This document shows, piece after piece, positions 52,626-60,513 of a stretch of DNA of 64,000 nucleotides. The DNA comes from JANXSF01 sp043755435. Its GTDB lineage: Bacteria; Acidobacteriota; Terriglobia; Bryobacterales; Bryobacteraceae. The notes below the pieces were generated by a model that made no database searches, was not told the origin of the DNA, and saw only the letters and a list, made by a program, of their open reading frames with translations. Location: contig JAYUSZ010000103.1 in the NCBI GenBank assembly GCA_043755435.1, positions 10,433 through 74,432 of the forward strand, written 5' to 3'. Made by a program: the position numbers and the translations under genes. Within the stretch, counting starts at the first letter, position 1; every line of letters starts with the position of its first letter.

Positions 52626-52898
52626 TTAGATTGGAGCGCCGTCTTCACCATAACCCAGGATTGCTTCCTCTTCCTGGCGGCTAAGAGTACGGCTGGCGTC
52701 TGGGGGCAAGGTGGGCCAAACGCGATCATGCAGGAACTGAAGCGCACTGGTCCTGGGATCGCGAGCTAACCCCAATTGCAAGCGCTGCTTCTTTTCAAGC
52801 AGGGCCTGGCGGATGGCCTCGGTTTTGGAAGAGCCAGCAATTACAGCAACTTCCTGCGCTAGCATCTCCACTTCGTAGTTTTTTAAATTCAATGCCAT
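52626..52898 (-). CDS. vapB: VapB-type antitoxin (ribbon-helix-helix-like)
   Basis: A 90-residue protein opening with ALNLKNYEVEMLAQEVAVI, an N-terminal RHH-like DNA-binding segment, then SKTEAIRQALLEKK and a C-terminal acidic tail with LSRQEEEAILGYG that would neutralise the toxin. Antitoxins of this PSK-type family bind their own promoter. It precedes vapC with no gap and follows acnA by 46 nt on the same strand. Confidence 0.87.
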   Translation of the reverse strand: MALNLKNYEVEMLAQEVAVIAGSSKTEAIRQALLEKKQRLQLGLARDPRTSALQFLHDRVWPTLPPDASRTLSRQEEEAILGYGEDGAPI

Positions 52899-52944
52899 GG
52901 TGTAATTATTGTATCGTTATACCTAGCAAGTGTCAAGAAGAATT

Positions 52945-55587
52945 CTATCTAGCGGCTAACTGCCTCAAAACATAAGGCAATATTCCTCCAGATCGGAAAT
53001 ATTCCACTTCTTGCGGGGTATCGATCCGGACCTTTACTGTAAAAGTCTTGGTGGAACCGTCTGGGGCAGTGGCCGTTACGGAGGCTCGGGTTCCAGTCTG
53101 GGCGGCCGAGGAAACGCCTGTGATGGAATAGGTTTCAAGCCCGGTTAGCCCAAGCGTTTCGCGATTTTGACCATCTACGAATTCAGTGGGCAATACGCCC
53201 ATGCCAACCAGATTTGACCGGTGAATCCGCTCGAAGCTTTCGGCAATAACTGCCTTGACTCCCAGCAACCGTACACCCTTGGCCGCCCAATCGCGCGAAC
53301 TGCCAGAGCCATATTCCTTGCCGGCAATAATCAGTTGGCCTATGCCCGCAGTTTGATACTTCATGGCAGCATCGTAGATCCACATTTTTCCACCCGTAGG
53401 CACATGGACAGTCCAAGTGCCTTCAGTTCCTGGGACCATCAAGTTTTTCAGACGGATGTTCGCAAGCGTTCCGCGCACCATAACTTCATGATTTCCGCGA
53501 CGAGCACCGTATGAATTGAAATCCGTGGGTTTCACGCCCATTTCCTGGAGGTACTTTCCAGCAGGGGAATCCTTGGCGATATTGCCGGCTGGGGAAATGT
53601 GGTCGGTTGTGACGGAATCTCCCAGAGTGCAAAGAACACTTAAGCCAAGGTGGTCGGTGATGGGCGACTTGGGGTCGGCCATATTTTCAAAGTAGGGTGG
53701 CTTCTTTATATAAGTAGACGCGTTGTCCCAAACATACTGGTCACCTTTTGGTGCTTTGATGGCGGCCCAATTTGCGTCACCGGTGAAGACTTCGGCGTAC
53801 TGTTTTTCAAACATTTCCCGACGGACGCTGGCTTTGACGGCGGTTTGAACTTCCAGGTCAGTTGGCCAAATATCTTTCAGGAAAACGTCTTGACCATTGC
53901 TGCCTTTCCCTAGCGAGTCGCGGGTGAGGTCGATATCGACTGTGCCGGCCAGAGCGTAGGCGACGACTAAGGGTGGCGATGCCAGGTAATTGGAGCGTAC
54001 TAGCGGATTGACGCGGCCTTCAAAGTTTCGATTGCCGCTTAGGACTGCGGCTACGTTTAGTTTTCCGGCAGTGACGTCGGCTGAAACATCGTCTGGCAAA
54101 GGGCCAGAGTTGCCAATGCAGGTGGTGCAGCCGTAGCCGACCAAGTGGAATTTCAAGGCTTCGAGCGGCTGCATGAGGCCAGCATCATTCAGATAATCGA
54201 TGACAACTTTGGAGCCTGGAGCAAGCGAAGTCTTAACCCAAGGTTTAGTGGTGAGGCCTTTGGCAACAGCTTTTTTGGCGACAAGACCGGCGGCAATCAA
54301 TACGGATGGATTTGAAGTATTGGTGCACGATGTGATTGCTGCGATGACCACGGCGCCATCCTTCAAATTTCCTTGAGTCTTCAATTCACCGGCTAGAGCG
54401 GTTTGGAAATTTGCTTTCACATCCGGAAGGTTAATTCTATCCTGAGGCCTCTTGGGGCCAGCCATGGATGGAACTACAGTGCCGAGGTCCAGTTCGAGTG
54501 TACCGTTATAAACAGGATCTGGTGCGTCTGCTTCAAGGAACAGGCCTTGGGCCTTGGAATAGGCTTCCACCAAAAGCACCTGCTCTTCGGGACGGTTGGT
54601 CATGCGGAGGTAATCAAGGGTCTGGCCATCGACTGGGAAGAAACCGATTGTGGCTCCGTATTCAGGGGCCATGTTGGCGATGGTTGCGCGATCAGCCAAG
54701 GCAAGTGCAGCGACGCCTGGTCCGAAGAATTCGACAAACTTTCCGACGACGCCTTTCTTGCGAAGCATTTGAGTGACGGTTAACACGAGATCAGTAGCGG
54801 TTGCGCCCTCGGGCAGCTTGCTGAAGAGTTTGAAGCCCACCACTTGCGGCAGCAACATGGAAACAGGCTGGCCCAACATGCAAGCCTCGGCTTCAATGCC
54901 GCCGACGCCCCAACCGACTACGCCAAGCCCGTTAATCATGGTGGTGTGGGAATCGGTGCCCACAACTGTATCGGGATAGGCTGTGGTTTCGCCATTCTCC
55001 GTGGCTGTGAAAACTGTGGGAGCGAGGTATTCGAGATTCACCTGATGGATGATGCCGGTTTCAGGGGGCACTGCGCGGAAGTTTTTCAAAGCGCCCTGAC
55101 CCCAGCGGAGGAATTCGTAGCGTTCGCGATTGCGTTGGAATTCCAGAATTGAGTTCAGATCGAAAGCATTGCTGGTTCCGAAGTTGTCGACTTGAACGGA
55201 GTGATCGATCACCAGGTCGACAGGGATTAGGGGGTTGGCCTTTCTAGGATCGGCACCCATTTCGGCAAGGGCATCGCGCATAGCGGCGACGTCGACCACG
55301 CAGGGGACGCCAGTGAAATCCTGGAGAATTACGCGAGCTGGGCGGAAATTGATTTCCATTGCAGTAGCGTCGACATCCCATTTGGCGATGTATTCAATGT
55401 CGCCCTTCTTTACGGTGGTGCCATCTTCGTTACGCAGCAAGTTTTCCAAAAGCACGCGGATAGAGTATGGAATGCGGCTCAATTTGCCGAGGCCGTGCTT
55501 TTCAATGGCATCAAGCTTAAAGATTTTATAGGAGCGTGTTCCAACGCTGAGAGTGGCGGATGAGCCGAAAGAGTTGAGCTTTGACAT
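52945..55587 (-). CDS. acnA: Aconitate hydratase A
   Basis: An 880-residue AcnA-type aconitase. Cluster cysteines are in SCTNTSNPSVL and VGYGCTTCIGNSGPL. Other landmarks are VVGTDSHTTMINGLGVVGWGVGGIEAE, the swivel-domain GAGKEYGSGSSRDWAAKG-like motif (here IIAGKEYGSGSSRDWAAKG), and SFERIHRSNLVGMGVLP. It interconverts citrate and isocitrate in the TCA cycle. It is monocistronic in appearance, with vapB 46 nt downstream. Confidence 0.98.
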   Translation of the reverse strand: MSKLNSFGSSATLSVGTRSYKIFKLDAIEKHGLGKLSRIPYSIRVLLENLLRNEDGTTVKKGDIEYIAKWDVDATAMEINFRPARVILQDFTGVPCVVDVAAMRDALAEMGADPRKANPLIPVDLVIDHSVQVDNFGTSNAFDLNSILEFQRNRERYEFLRWGQGALKNFRAVPPETGIIHQVNLEYLAPTVFTATENGETTAYPDTVVGTDSHTTMINGLGVVGWGVGGIEAEACMLGQPVSMLLPQVVGFKLFSKLPEGATATDLVLTVTQMLRKKGVVGKFVEFFGPGVAALALADRATIANMAPEYGATIGFFPVDGQTLDYLRMTNRPEEQVLLVEAYSKAQGLFLEADAPDPVYNGTLELDLGTVVPSMAGPKRPQDRINLPDVKANFQTALAGELKTQGNLKDGAVVIAAITSCTNTSNPSVLIAAGLVAKKAVAKGLTTKPWVKTSLAPGSKVVIDYLNDAGLMQPLEALKFHLVGYGCTTCIGNSGPLPDDVSADVTAGKLNVAAVLSGNRNFEGRVNPLVRSNYLASPPLVVAYALAGTVDIDLTRDSLGKGSNGQDVFLKDIWPTDLEVQTAVKASVRREMFEKQYAEVFTGDANWAAIKAPKGDQYVWDNASTYIKKPPYFENMADPKSPITDHLGLSVLCTLGDSVTTDHISPAGNIAKDSPAGKYLQEMGVKPTDFNSYGARRGNHEVMVRGTLANIRLKNLMVPGTEGTWTVHVPTGGKMWIYDAAMKYQTAGIGQLIIAGKEYGSGSSRDWAAKGVRLLGVKAVIAESFERIHRSNLVGMGVLPTEFVDGQNRETLGLTGLETYSITGVSSAAQTGTRASVTATAPDGSTKTFTVKVRIDTPQEVEYFRSGGILPYVLRQLAAR

Positions 55588-55657
55588 GAGTATTGTGGGG
55601 CTAATTCAATTTTAGCGTAACAGCGCGTGCGGATGCTTTTTGGTAGAGTGCTAAGAA

Positions 55658-56749
55658 ATGTTTTATCGAACAGTTGTTTTGTGGTCGACTGCATTGCTCT
55701 GTTCAGGAGCGAAAGAAGTCCGGCCGGGTGTTTGGGCGGGGCAACAGGTGGCAGAACTGCCGCTTCCTTCAACTGGTTACCAGGTTTACATGGTGGGCGA
55801 ACTGCACGGTGTGCAGGAGAATGAGGCATTCCAATTGCAATACCTGGAAAAACTACAAAGTAGTATTGGTGTTCGAGATGTTGCGATTGAAGAGGACGCA
55901 GTCTACGAGGAACAGGCGCAGGCCTTTGTGGAGGGTCGGGCTGAAACCTTGCCTGAAGCGCTGTGCCTTCGCGCGGGGATTTTGAATGGCATTCGCAGGA
56001 TGAATTCATCGAATCCGAAGGCCTTGATTCGCGTTCATTTGATAGACGTTGATTCGCCCGCGTCCGCTATTCGCCAACATTTGCTAAGCCTGAAGAAACG
56101 AATCGACAAGGTTGAGGCAGTGGAGATTCCAGGTGCGAGCGATATTCGGCAGCGAGGGCTTGCGGTTGTGGTGCGACTCAAGAGATTGGCTGTGAGTCCG
56201 TCCGTTCGAACGGAACTTCGGACAGTGGAGCACTCAATTCGTGCAAATAAGGAAGGACTTGAGGTGGGTATAGGACGACCGAAAGGGAGCCCTTATTTGG
56301 AGGACAGGGAACAAGCCATTACCAGCAACATAGAAGATTTGGTGAGTGGATCGAACCCGCTCTTGGTGTTGTATGGTTCCGATCATCTTTCGAGACGACA
56401 GCGGAAGGACGGTGGTCCGCAAAGAGACCAGCCACTTTGGCCGGTAGCACATCGTTTGGAACAGGCTGGGATCAAAATTTATACACTGATCACCTTTCCA
56501 CTCTCGGGCCGATCTTTCTGGCGTGGAGATAAAAGTGAACTGCCTTGGATGGCAAGCGATGGGCGGTTAGCTTCGGGCGAAACCCTTGATAAAGTTCTTG
56601 CGGCTGTTCCTGAAGCGCAGTATTTGTTTGTTGATGCTAAGCGGGAACGCGCGCGTGTTCCAAGCCAGGATGTTTCCAACTATGGTGCTGACTCCTATGT
56701 GCTTTTCCGGTCTGCTACTGAGATGACGAACTATTGTGCTTTGCGTTAG
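55658..56749 (+). CDS. ChaN/TraB-like (EreA-like) exported protein, function unknown
   Basis: A 363-residue protein with a probable signal peptide (TVVLWSTALLCSGAK). The clearest motif is YMVGELHGVQENEAF, the GExH signature of ChaN, TraB and erythromycin-esterase-like folds. DVAIEEDAVYEEQA follows, then a later LVLYGSDHLSRRQRK (GxxH). These residues form the metal or haem-binding site in relatives. I cannot assign a substrate. The 3' end overlaps the convergent reductase gene by 35 nt. Confidence 0.55.
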   Translation: MFYRTVVLWSTALLCSGAKEVRPGVWAGQQVAELPLPSTGYQVYMVGELHGVQENEAFQLQYLEKLQSSIGVRDVAIEEDAVYEEQAQAFVEGRAETLPEALCLRAGILNGIRRMNSSNPKALIRVHLIDVDSPASAIRQHLLSLKKRIDKVEAVEIPGASDIRQRGLAVVVRLKRLAVSPSVRTELRTVEHSIRANKEGLEVGIGRPKGSPYLEDREQAITSNIEDLVSGSNPLLVLYGSDHLSRRQRKDGGPQRDQPLWPVAHRLEQAGIKIYTLITFPLSGRSFWRGDKSELPWMASDGRLASGETLDKVLAAVPEAQYLFVDAKRERARVPSQDVSNYGADSYVLFRSATEMTNYCALR

Positions 56750-57263
56750 CGAGTTGGTAAGTCAACATCATAATTCCCGATGGATAGCGGCGTGTATCTA
56801 TTAAGTGAAGTGGGGTGATTTGATCCAACCCTGGAAGAAACTGAATTCCCCTTCCAAGGATTATGGGGACAAGACCCACTTCGATCCGATCAACTTCGCC
56901 GAGTTGCAACAGGCAACGGAATAACTCGCCACCACCGAATAGCCAGATTTCTTTGCCCTCTTGTTTGCGGAGCGCGTCGAGGGTGGCTGGGAGATTGCGG
57001 CTGTTTATGATGGTGACTTTCGGGTGGTCTTGCTGTTGCAGAGTGTTGGAGCAAACATAACTTTGTATACCGGGCATTGCACCGCCACCGGGGGCTGTAA
57101 GTGAGGCTTCATAAGATCGCCGTCCCATCAAGACTGTATCGAATCGCTGCATAAACGCACCCCAATCGATATCCGGTTCAGCAGGGATCCAGTCGTATTC
57201 TCCGTTGGGACCGGCGATAAATCCGTCGAGACTCATTGCTACGCAGTACCAAATGTTTCGCAT
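56715..57263 (-). CDS. Dihydrofolate reductase family protein (RibD C-terminal-like)
   Basis: From ATG at 57263 the protein is 182 residues. It starts VAMSLDGFIAGPNGEYDW, followed by FDTVLMGRRSYEA and KEIWLFGGGELFRCLL, the NADPH-binding GGG of RibD/DHFR-like reductases. The substrate is unknown; such proteins are common single genes. It lies 1 nt after the end of the esterase remnant, so it may have been co-transcribed with it. Confidence 0.87.
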   Translation of the reverse strand: MRNIWYCVAMSLDGFIAGPNGEYDWIPAEPDIDWGAFMQRFDTVLMGRRSYEASLTAPGGGAMPGIQSYVCSNTLQQQDHPKVTIINSRNLPATLDALRKQEGKEIWLFGGGELFRCLLQLGEVDRIEVGLVPIILGRGIQFLPGLDQITPLHLIDTRRYPSGIMMLTYQLANAKHNSSSSQ

Positions 57264-57264
57264 G

Positions 57265-58312
57265 CTAGCGTCGTCCAGAACGCTTTTCACCCACCAAATG
57301 AGCGGCGAAGAACGGCATCATTTTCGTCTCAATTCGTTCGGCCACGTGGTTGGTATGTGTGCCTGGATATTCTTCGTAAGTGTGAGGTATTCCATATACG
57401 GTAAGCCGTTTATCGAGTTCCCTATTCGTTGCGGCAATACTGCGGTCTTCGTTGCCAGCATCGAAGGCCAATGCGGCTAGGCGCTTAATATTGGGAATGT
57501 ACTGATCGGGCATTGCCAATGGAGCGTTGGCTGTCCATTTGGCAATTACGTGCTGCTGGGTCTCGCCGCTTTTTGTAGGGAGGTCGAAATAGAATGGAGG
57601 ATTCTTCGGGTTAGGCGACCACGCTGCGGCTGAAGCCAGTTGCGCTTTGGTGCCGAAATCGGCCTTGTCTACTTCGGACAATTCTTTAAGTGTCTCGGCA
57701 CGCGAGCCAGGGCGAGGACTCAAGTTCGGAGACATGCAACAGGGGCTGAGCAGGTAGGCGCTGGAGAAAACTTCAGGAAACTTCATGCTGATACGCATGG
57801 CACCGTAGCCACCCATAGAATGGCCGGCCAAGCCGCGACTTTCTTTTTGCGCGAATGTGCGGTAACGGCCATCGATAAACGATACCAGTTCGCGCGAAAT
57901 GAAACCTTCCCAGTCACCGAGAGTGGCGGATGAGGAGTACATGCTCCCTTGAAACGCATTGAAAGCGTTTGGCATAACGACGATCGTATCACGCCGCACT
58001 TGGACCGGCGAGAGCGCGATCGAGGACGCTGGCAAGTTGGATCCAATGGGTGGGAGTGTGGAACCATTTTTCATTGCTGTCCGTGAAACCGTGGAGCAGG
58101 TAAATAACCGGGTAGTGGCGATTCTTGGAGATCTTGTAACTGGGCGGCAGATAGACTGAGACGTCACGCTGGGAAGGGTCGCCTTGCTGTCGACGACGGA
58201 AGCCCTTCCGGAATCGATCCTCCCATCTTCCAAGAATTTCATCCAGAGTAAGTCGAACTAACACGCGACACGGCGAACCCTTCCGATGGAACTGCCCTGA
58301 GTGCATACCCAA
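57265..58312 (-). pseudogene. Alpha/beta-hydrolase esterase, frameshifted
   Basis: The esterase is split across two minus-strand frames. The 5' part (58312 to about 58000) reads VSVYLPPSYKISKNRHYPVI then YLLHGFTDSNEKWFH. The 3' part (from about 57995 on) reads IVVMPNAFNAFQGSMYSSS, then LAGHSMGGYGAMRI with the catalytic Ser, and finishes in the family's usual way near EYPGTHTNHV (His). The break lies between GPSAA and RDTIVVM, at about 57990-58010, and one inserted or missing base explains it. The intact form would be a secreted or cytosolic putative esterase (esterase-D-like). It is either a true pseudogene or a sequencing error. Confidence 0.8.
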
Positions 58313-58379
58313 AGCATTTCAACATAACGTGATCTCTTGCGCGCTTTTTCGAATAGCCTACAGAAATACGAATTACCTT

Positions 58380-58575
58380 TCAGTAAAGGAGCAGGCCCAC
58401 GTTGCCGTAGGCTTCGCGGAAGCTGCGATTGGAGATTAAACAATCTGCAATGCCGCCTTCGTCGTCCCCCAATCCAAAGGTAAAGCCCAGCTTGTTCACA
58501 TTGTAGACTGCAAGCCTTGTCCACATTGGATGCAGGGATCTCCAGAACCGGAGCGGGGAAAATCTTCCGGCTCAT
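58380..58575 (-). pseudogene. Glyoxalase/VOC-domain remnant
   Basis: From ATG at 58575 one frame gives APVLEIPASNVDKAC, the first strand and helix of a VOC protein. A second frame gives NKLGFTFGLGDDEGGIADC, then RSFREAYGNVGLLLY and a stop at 58380. The two match the first half of a bleomycin-resistance/dioxygenase-type domain with a frame change near 58525; the second half is missing. It is non-functional. Confidence 0.65.
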
Positions 58576-58879
58576 CGTAGCACGGGCCATGGCTCAAACT
58601 GCCCGGCAATAGGGAAATTGAAGGGCTGAGTTCAAGCCCCTAAGTTTCGAAAAGCCCGGGACCGCTATCGCGCATCGCACTAGCCGCAATCCTGTCTTAC
58701 ACATTGGGCCGGTTTCAGCCGCGAAAATTGCCCGTTGCGGGACAAGTGCTTCCGTCCGTTGGCACAAGGGGGATTGCGGGTACTGATAAACTCTACACTA
58801 TGCGACTTCACGGGTTCTATCATGGGAGAATCGTGGTCATGCCAACCGCGCGGCCTGCATTTTCAGGAAGCTCCCTATC
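58576..58879. other. Intergenic stretch before the PRTase cassette
   Basis: No gene is seen. A GGGCT...AGCCC stem (58623-58627 with 58635-58639) lies in it. The promoter of the downstream cassette must be here, but I found no clear -35/-10 pair with standard spacing. Confidence 0.5.
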
Positions 58880-59791
58880 ATGAGCACCATTCAAGAACTT
58901 GCAGCATCTATCGCCGCAACGGCCACTGACTACCGGAACGATGAGCTCGGGCCGTTTCCGGCCGAGCATGTGACCCGGTGGACCGAACAGTTTAGCGCGG
59001 AAGATCGGCTTGGTCTTCTCGCCGAACTGGACCATGTTCTAAAGAAAACGTACTTCTCAGAATCAGTCGTCACCGATTTTCTGCAAAGTCTTGCCAAGGA
59101 ATCGAAGCTTGTCGGCGGCGACCCGGTCGGCTTCTGGAGAGGGGCAGGCGTGCTCGACATCCAACAGGGCGGGAACAGCCAGAAGGAAATGCTGGAGCGA
59201 TTCGGGGCTGTCTTGCGGGAACAGTTTGGAATGGACTTGCAGGATTGCGCTGGAACCTCAGGGAACTTCGTCTATGTTGACGACGCGATCTACACCGGCA
59301 ACCGGGTCCGGCGCGACCTTGAGCCGTGGATCAGCGGCGGCGCTCCGGTGAAAGCGACGGTGCACGTAATCGTTAATGCGCTTCATGCGGGCAGCTATTA
59401 CGCAGCGCAGCAGTTCGACAAAGCGGTGAAGGCCGCGGGCAAGGACATTACGTTCACTTGGTGGAGGGCGAAATCGGTCGAGAACCGTAAGTTCTACCGG
59501 AACCAGTCGGAAATTCTGTGGCCATCCGAGATCCCGGAAGAAGGACCGGTAGCGGCCTACGTCAAGACGCTGAGTGACGCTGGATTTCCGCCGGAGAAAA
59601 GAGCAAAGGGCGGAACGCCGAAGGATAGCGTGTTTTCCGGCGAGGAGGGCCGCGCCCTTCTGGAGCGCGTCTTTCTAGAAAGCGGAGTCAGAATTCGTTC
59701 GATGTGCCCGAACCTCAAGGAAAGCGCCCGTCCGTTGGGCTTTTCCTTGCTCAAGACGCTTGGCTTCGGGGCGACGGTGGTAACTTACTGA
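58880..59791 (+). CDS. PRTase-CE-like phosphoribosyltransferase, conflict-system type
   Basis: A 303-residue protein. The N-terminal about 110 residues are helical, with VTRWTEQFSAEDRLGLLAELDHVL, then KKTYFS and GFWRGAGVLDIQQGG. The PRPP loop follows: FVYVDDAIYTGNRV (130-143), the acidic pair plus TG of type I phosphoribosyltransferases. This combination matches the PRTase-CE family described from prokaryotic conflict systems. The domain would bind PRPP and make or break an N-ribosidic bond; the acceptor is unknown. It is first of a three-gene cassette and lies 77 nt before the NADAR gene. Its base composition is visibly more GC-rich than the genes before 58.3 kb. Confidence 0.75.
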   Translation: MSTIQELAASIAATATDYRNDELGPFPAEHVTRWTEQFSAEDRLGLLAELDHVLKKTYFSESVVTDFLQSLAKESKLVGGDPVGFWRGAGVLDIQQGGNSQKEMLERFGAVLREQFGMDLQDCAGTSGNFVYVDDAIYTGNRVRRDLEPWISGGAPVKATVHVIVNALHAGSYYAAQQFDKAVKAAGKDITFTWWRAKSVENRKFYRNQSEILWPSEIPEEGPVAAYVKTLSDAGFPPEKRAKGGTPKDSVFSGEEGRALLERVFLESGVRIRSMCPNLKESARPLGFSLLKTLGFGATVVTY

Positions 59792-59811
59792 AACTGCCCG
59801 AACAACGCCCC

Positions 59812-59830
59812 GCTTGCCCTTTGGGCGGGC
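59812..59830 (+). promoter_or_regulatory. Intergenic hairpin between PRTase and NADAR genes
   Basis: GCTTGCCC (59812-59819) and GGGCGGGC (59823-59830) pair as RNA with two U-G pairs and a 3-nt loop. No T-run follows, so it is more likely a processing or stability element than a terminator. Confidence 0.35.
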
Positions 59831-59868
59831 GATCCGTGGTACCCGTTGTTTAGAAGGAAAACGAACTG

Positions 59869-60513
59869 ATGCGCCCCGTTGAATCCCGAACGTACCGGCG
59901 CGATGAGTGCGTGACCTTCCGCAAGACGGATGAACCGTTCGGCGGGCTCTCCAACATGGCCCCAGGTTATCCACTATGCGTGAACGGCGTTTCTGTTATG
60001 ACCGCCGAGGCCCTTTACCAGGCCTGCCGGTTTCCGCACCGGCCAGACGTGCAGCGTCTAATCATCAGCCAGACCAGCCCAATGACCGCCAAGATGCGGA
60101 GCAAGCCTTACCGCGACGAATCTCGGCCCGATTGGGACGAGGTGAGAGTGAAGGTCATGCGCTGGTCCTTGCGCGTGAAGCTTGTTCAGAATTGGGAAAA
60201 GTTCAGATCGATGCTTCTGTTGACCACCGAGCGCCCGATTGTCGAGGATTCCAGAAAAGATGATTACTGGGGAGCCATCGCAACGAAGGAAGACCCTTGT
60301 ATCCTCGTCGGCTGCAATGTGCTGGGCCGTCTTCTCATGGAACTCCGCGATAAGGTCCGTCATGCGTCGCCCGAAGACTGGCAGAAGGTGGGCCCTCCGG
60401 ACATTCCAGATTTTCTTCTATACGAACGCCCTATCGGCCCGGCGCTCAAGGCGGAAGCTCCAGAGCAGCACGTAGCGCAAGCTCGATTCTTAGGCGTGGA
60501 GGCGACACACTGA
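59869..60513 (+). CDS. NADAR-family protein (YbiA-like N-glycosidase fold)
   Basis: A 214-residue protein. It has FGGLSNMAPGYPL (24-36), the hallmark FxxLSN segment, then MTAEALYQACRF (44-55) with the conserved Glu, SQTSPMTAKMRS, and DYWGAIATKEDPCILVGCNVLGRLLMELRD, which ends the domain. NADAR proteins hydrolyse N-glycosidic bonds of ribosylated compounds; family members can remove ADP-ribose from guanine bases and so act as DarT antitoxins, while YbiA relatives act on riboflavin intermediates. No DarT toxin is adjacent. AGAAGGA lies upstream of the ATG, and the stop overlaps the next start by 1 nt (TGATG). Confidence 0.85.
   Translation: MRPVESRTYRRDECVTFRKTDEPFGGLSNMAPGYPLCVNGVSVMTAEALYQACRFPHRPDVQRLIISQTSPMTAKMRSKPYRDESRPDWDEVRVKVMRWSLRVKLVQNWEKFRSMLLLTTERPIVEDSRKDDYWGAIATKEDPCILVGCNVLGRLLMELRDKVRHASPEDWQKVGPPDIPDFLLYERPIGPALKAEAPEQHVAQARFLGVEATH

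Noticed and set aside
58258..58590. 110-codon minus-strand frame before the esterase
   Set aside because: Only its first residues resemble a VOC protein; the rest is out of frame, so I called a remnant instead.
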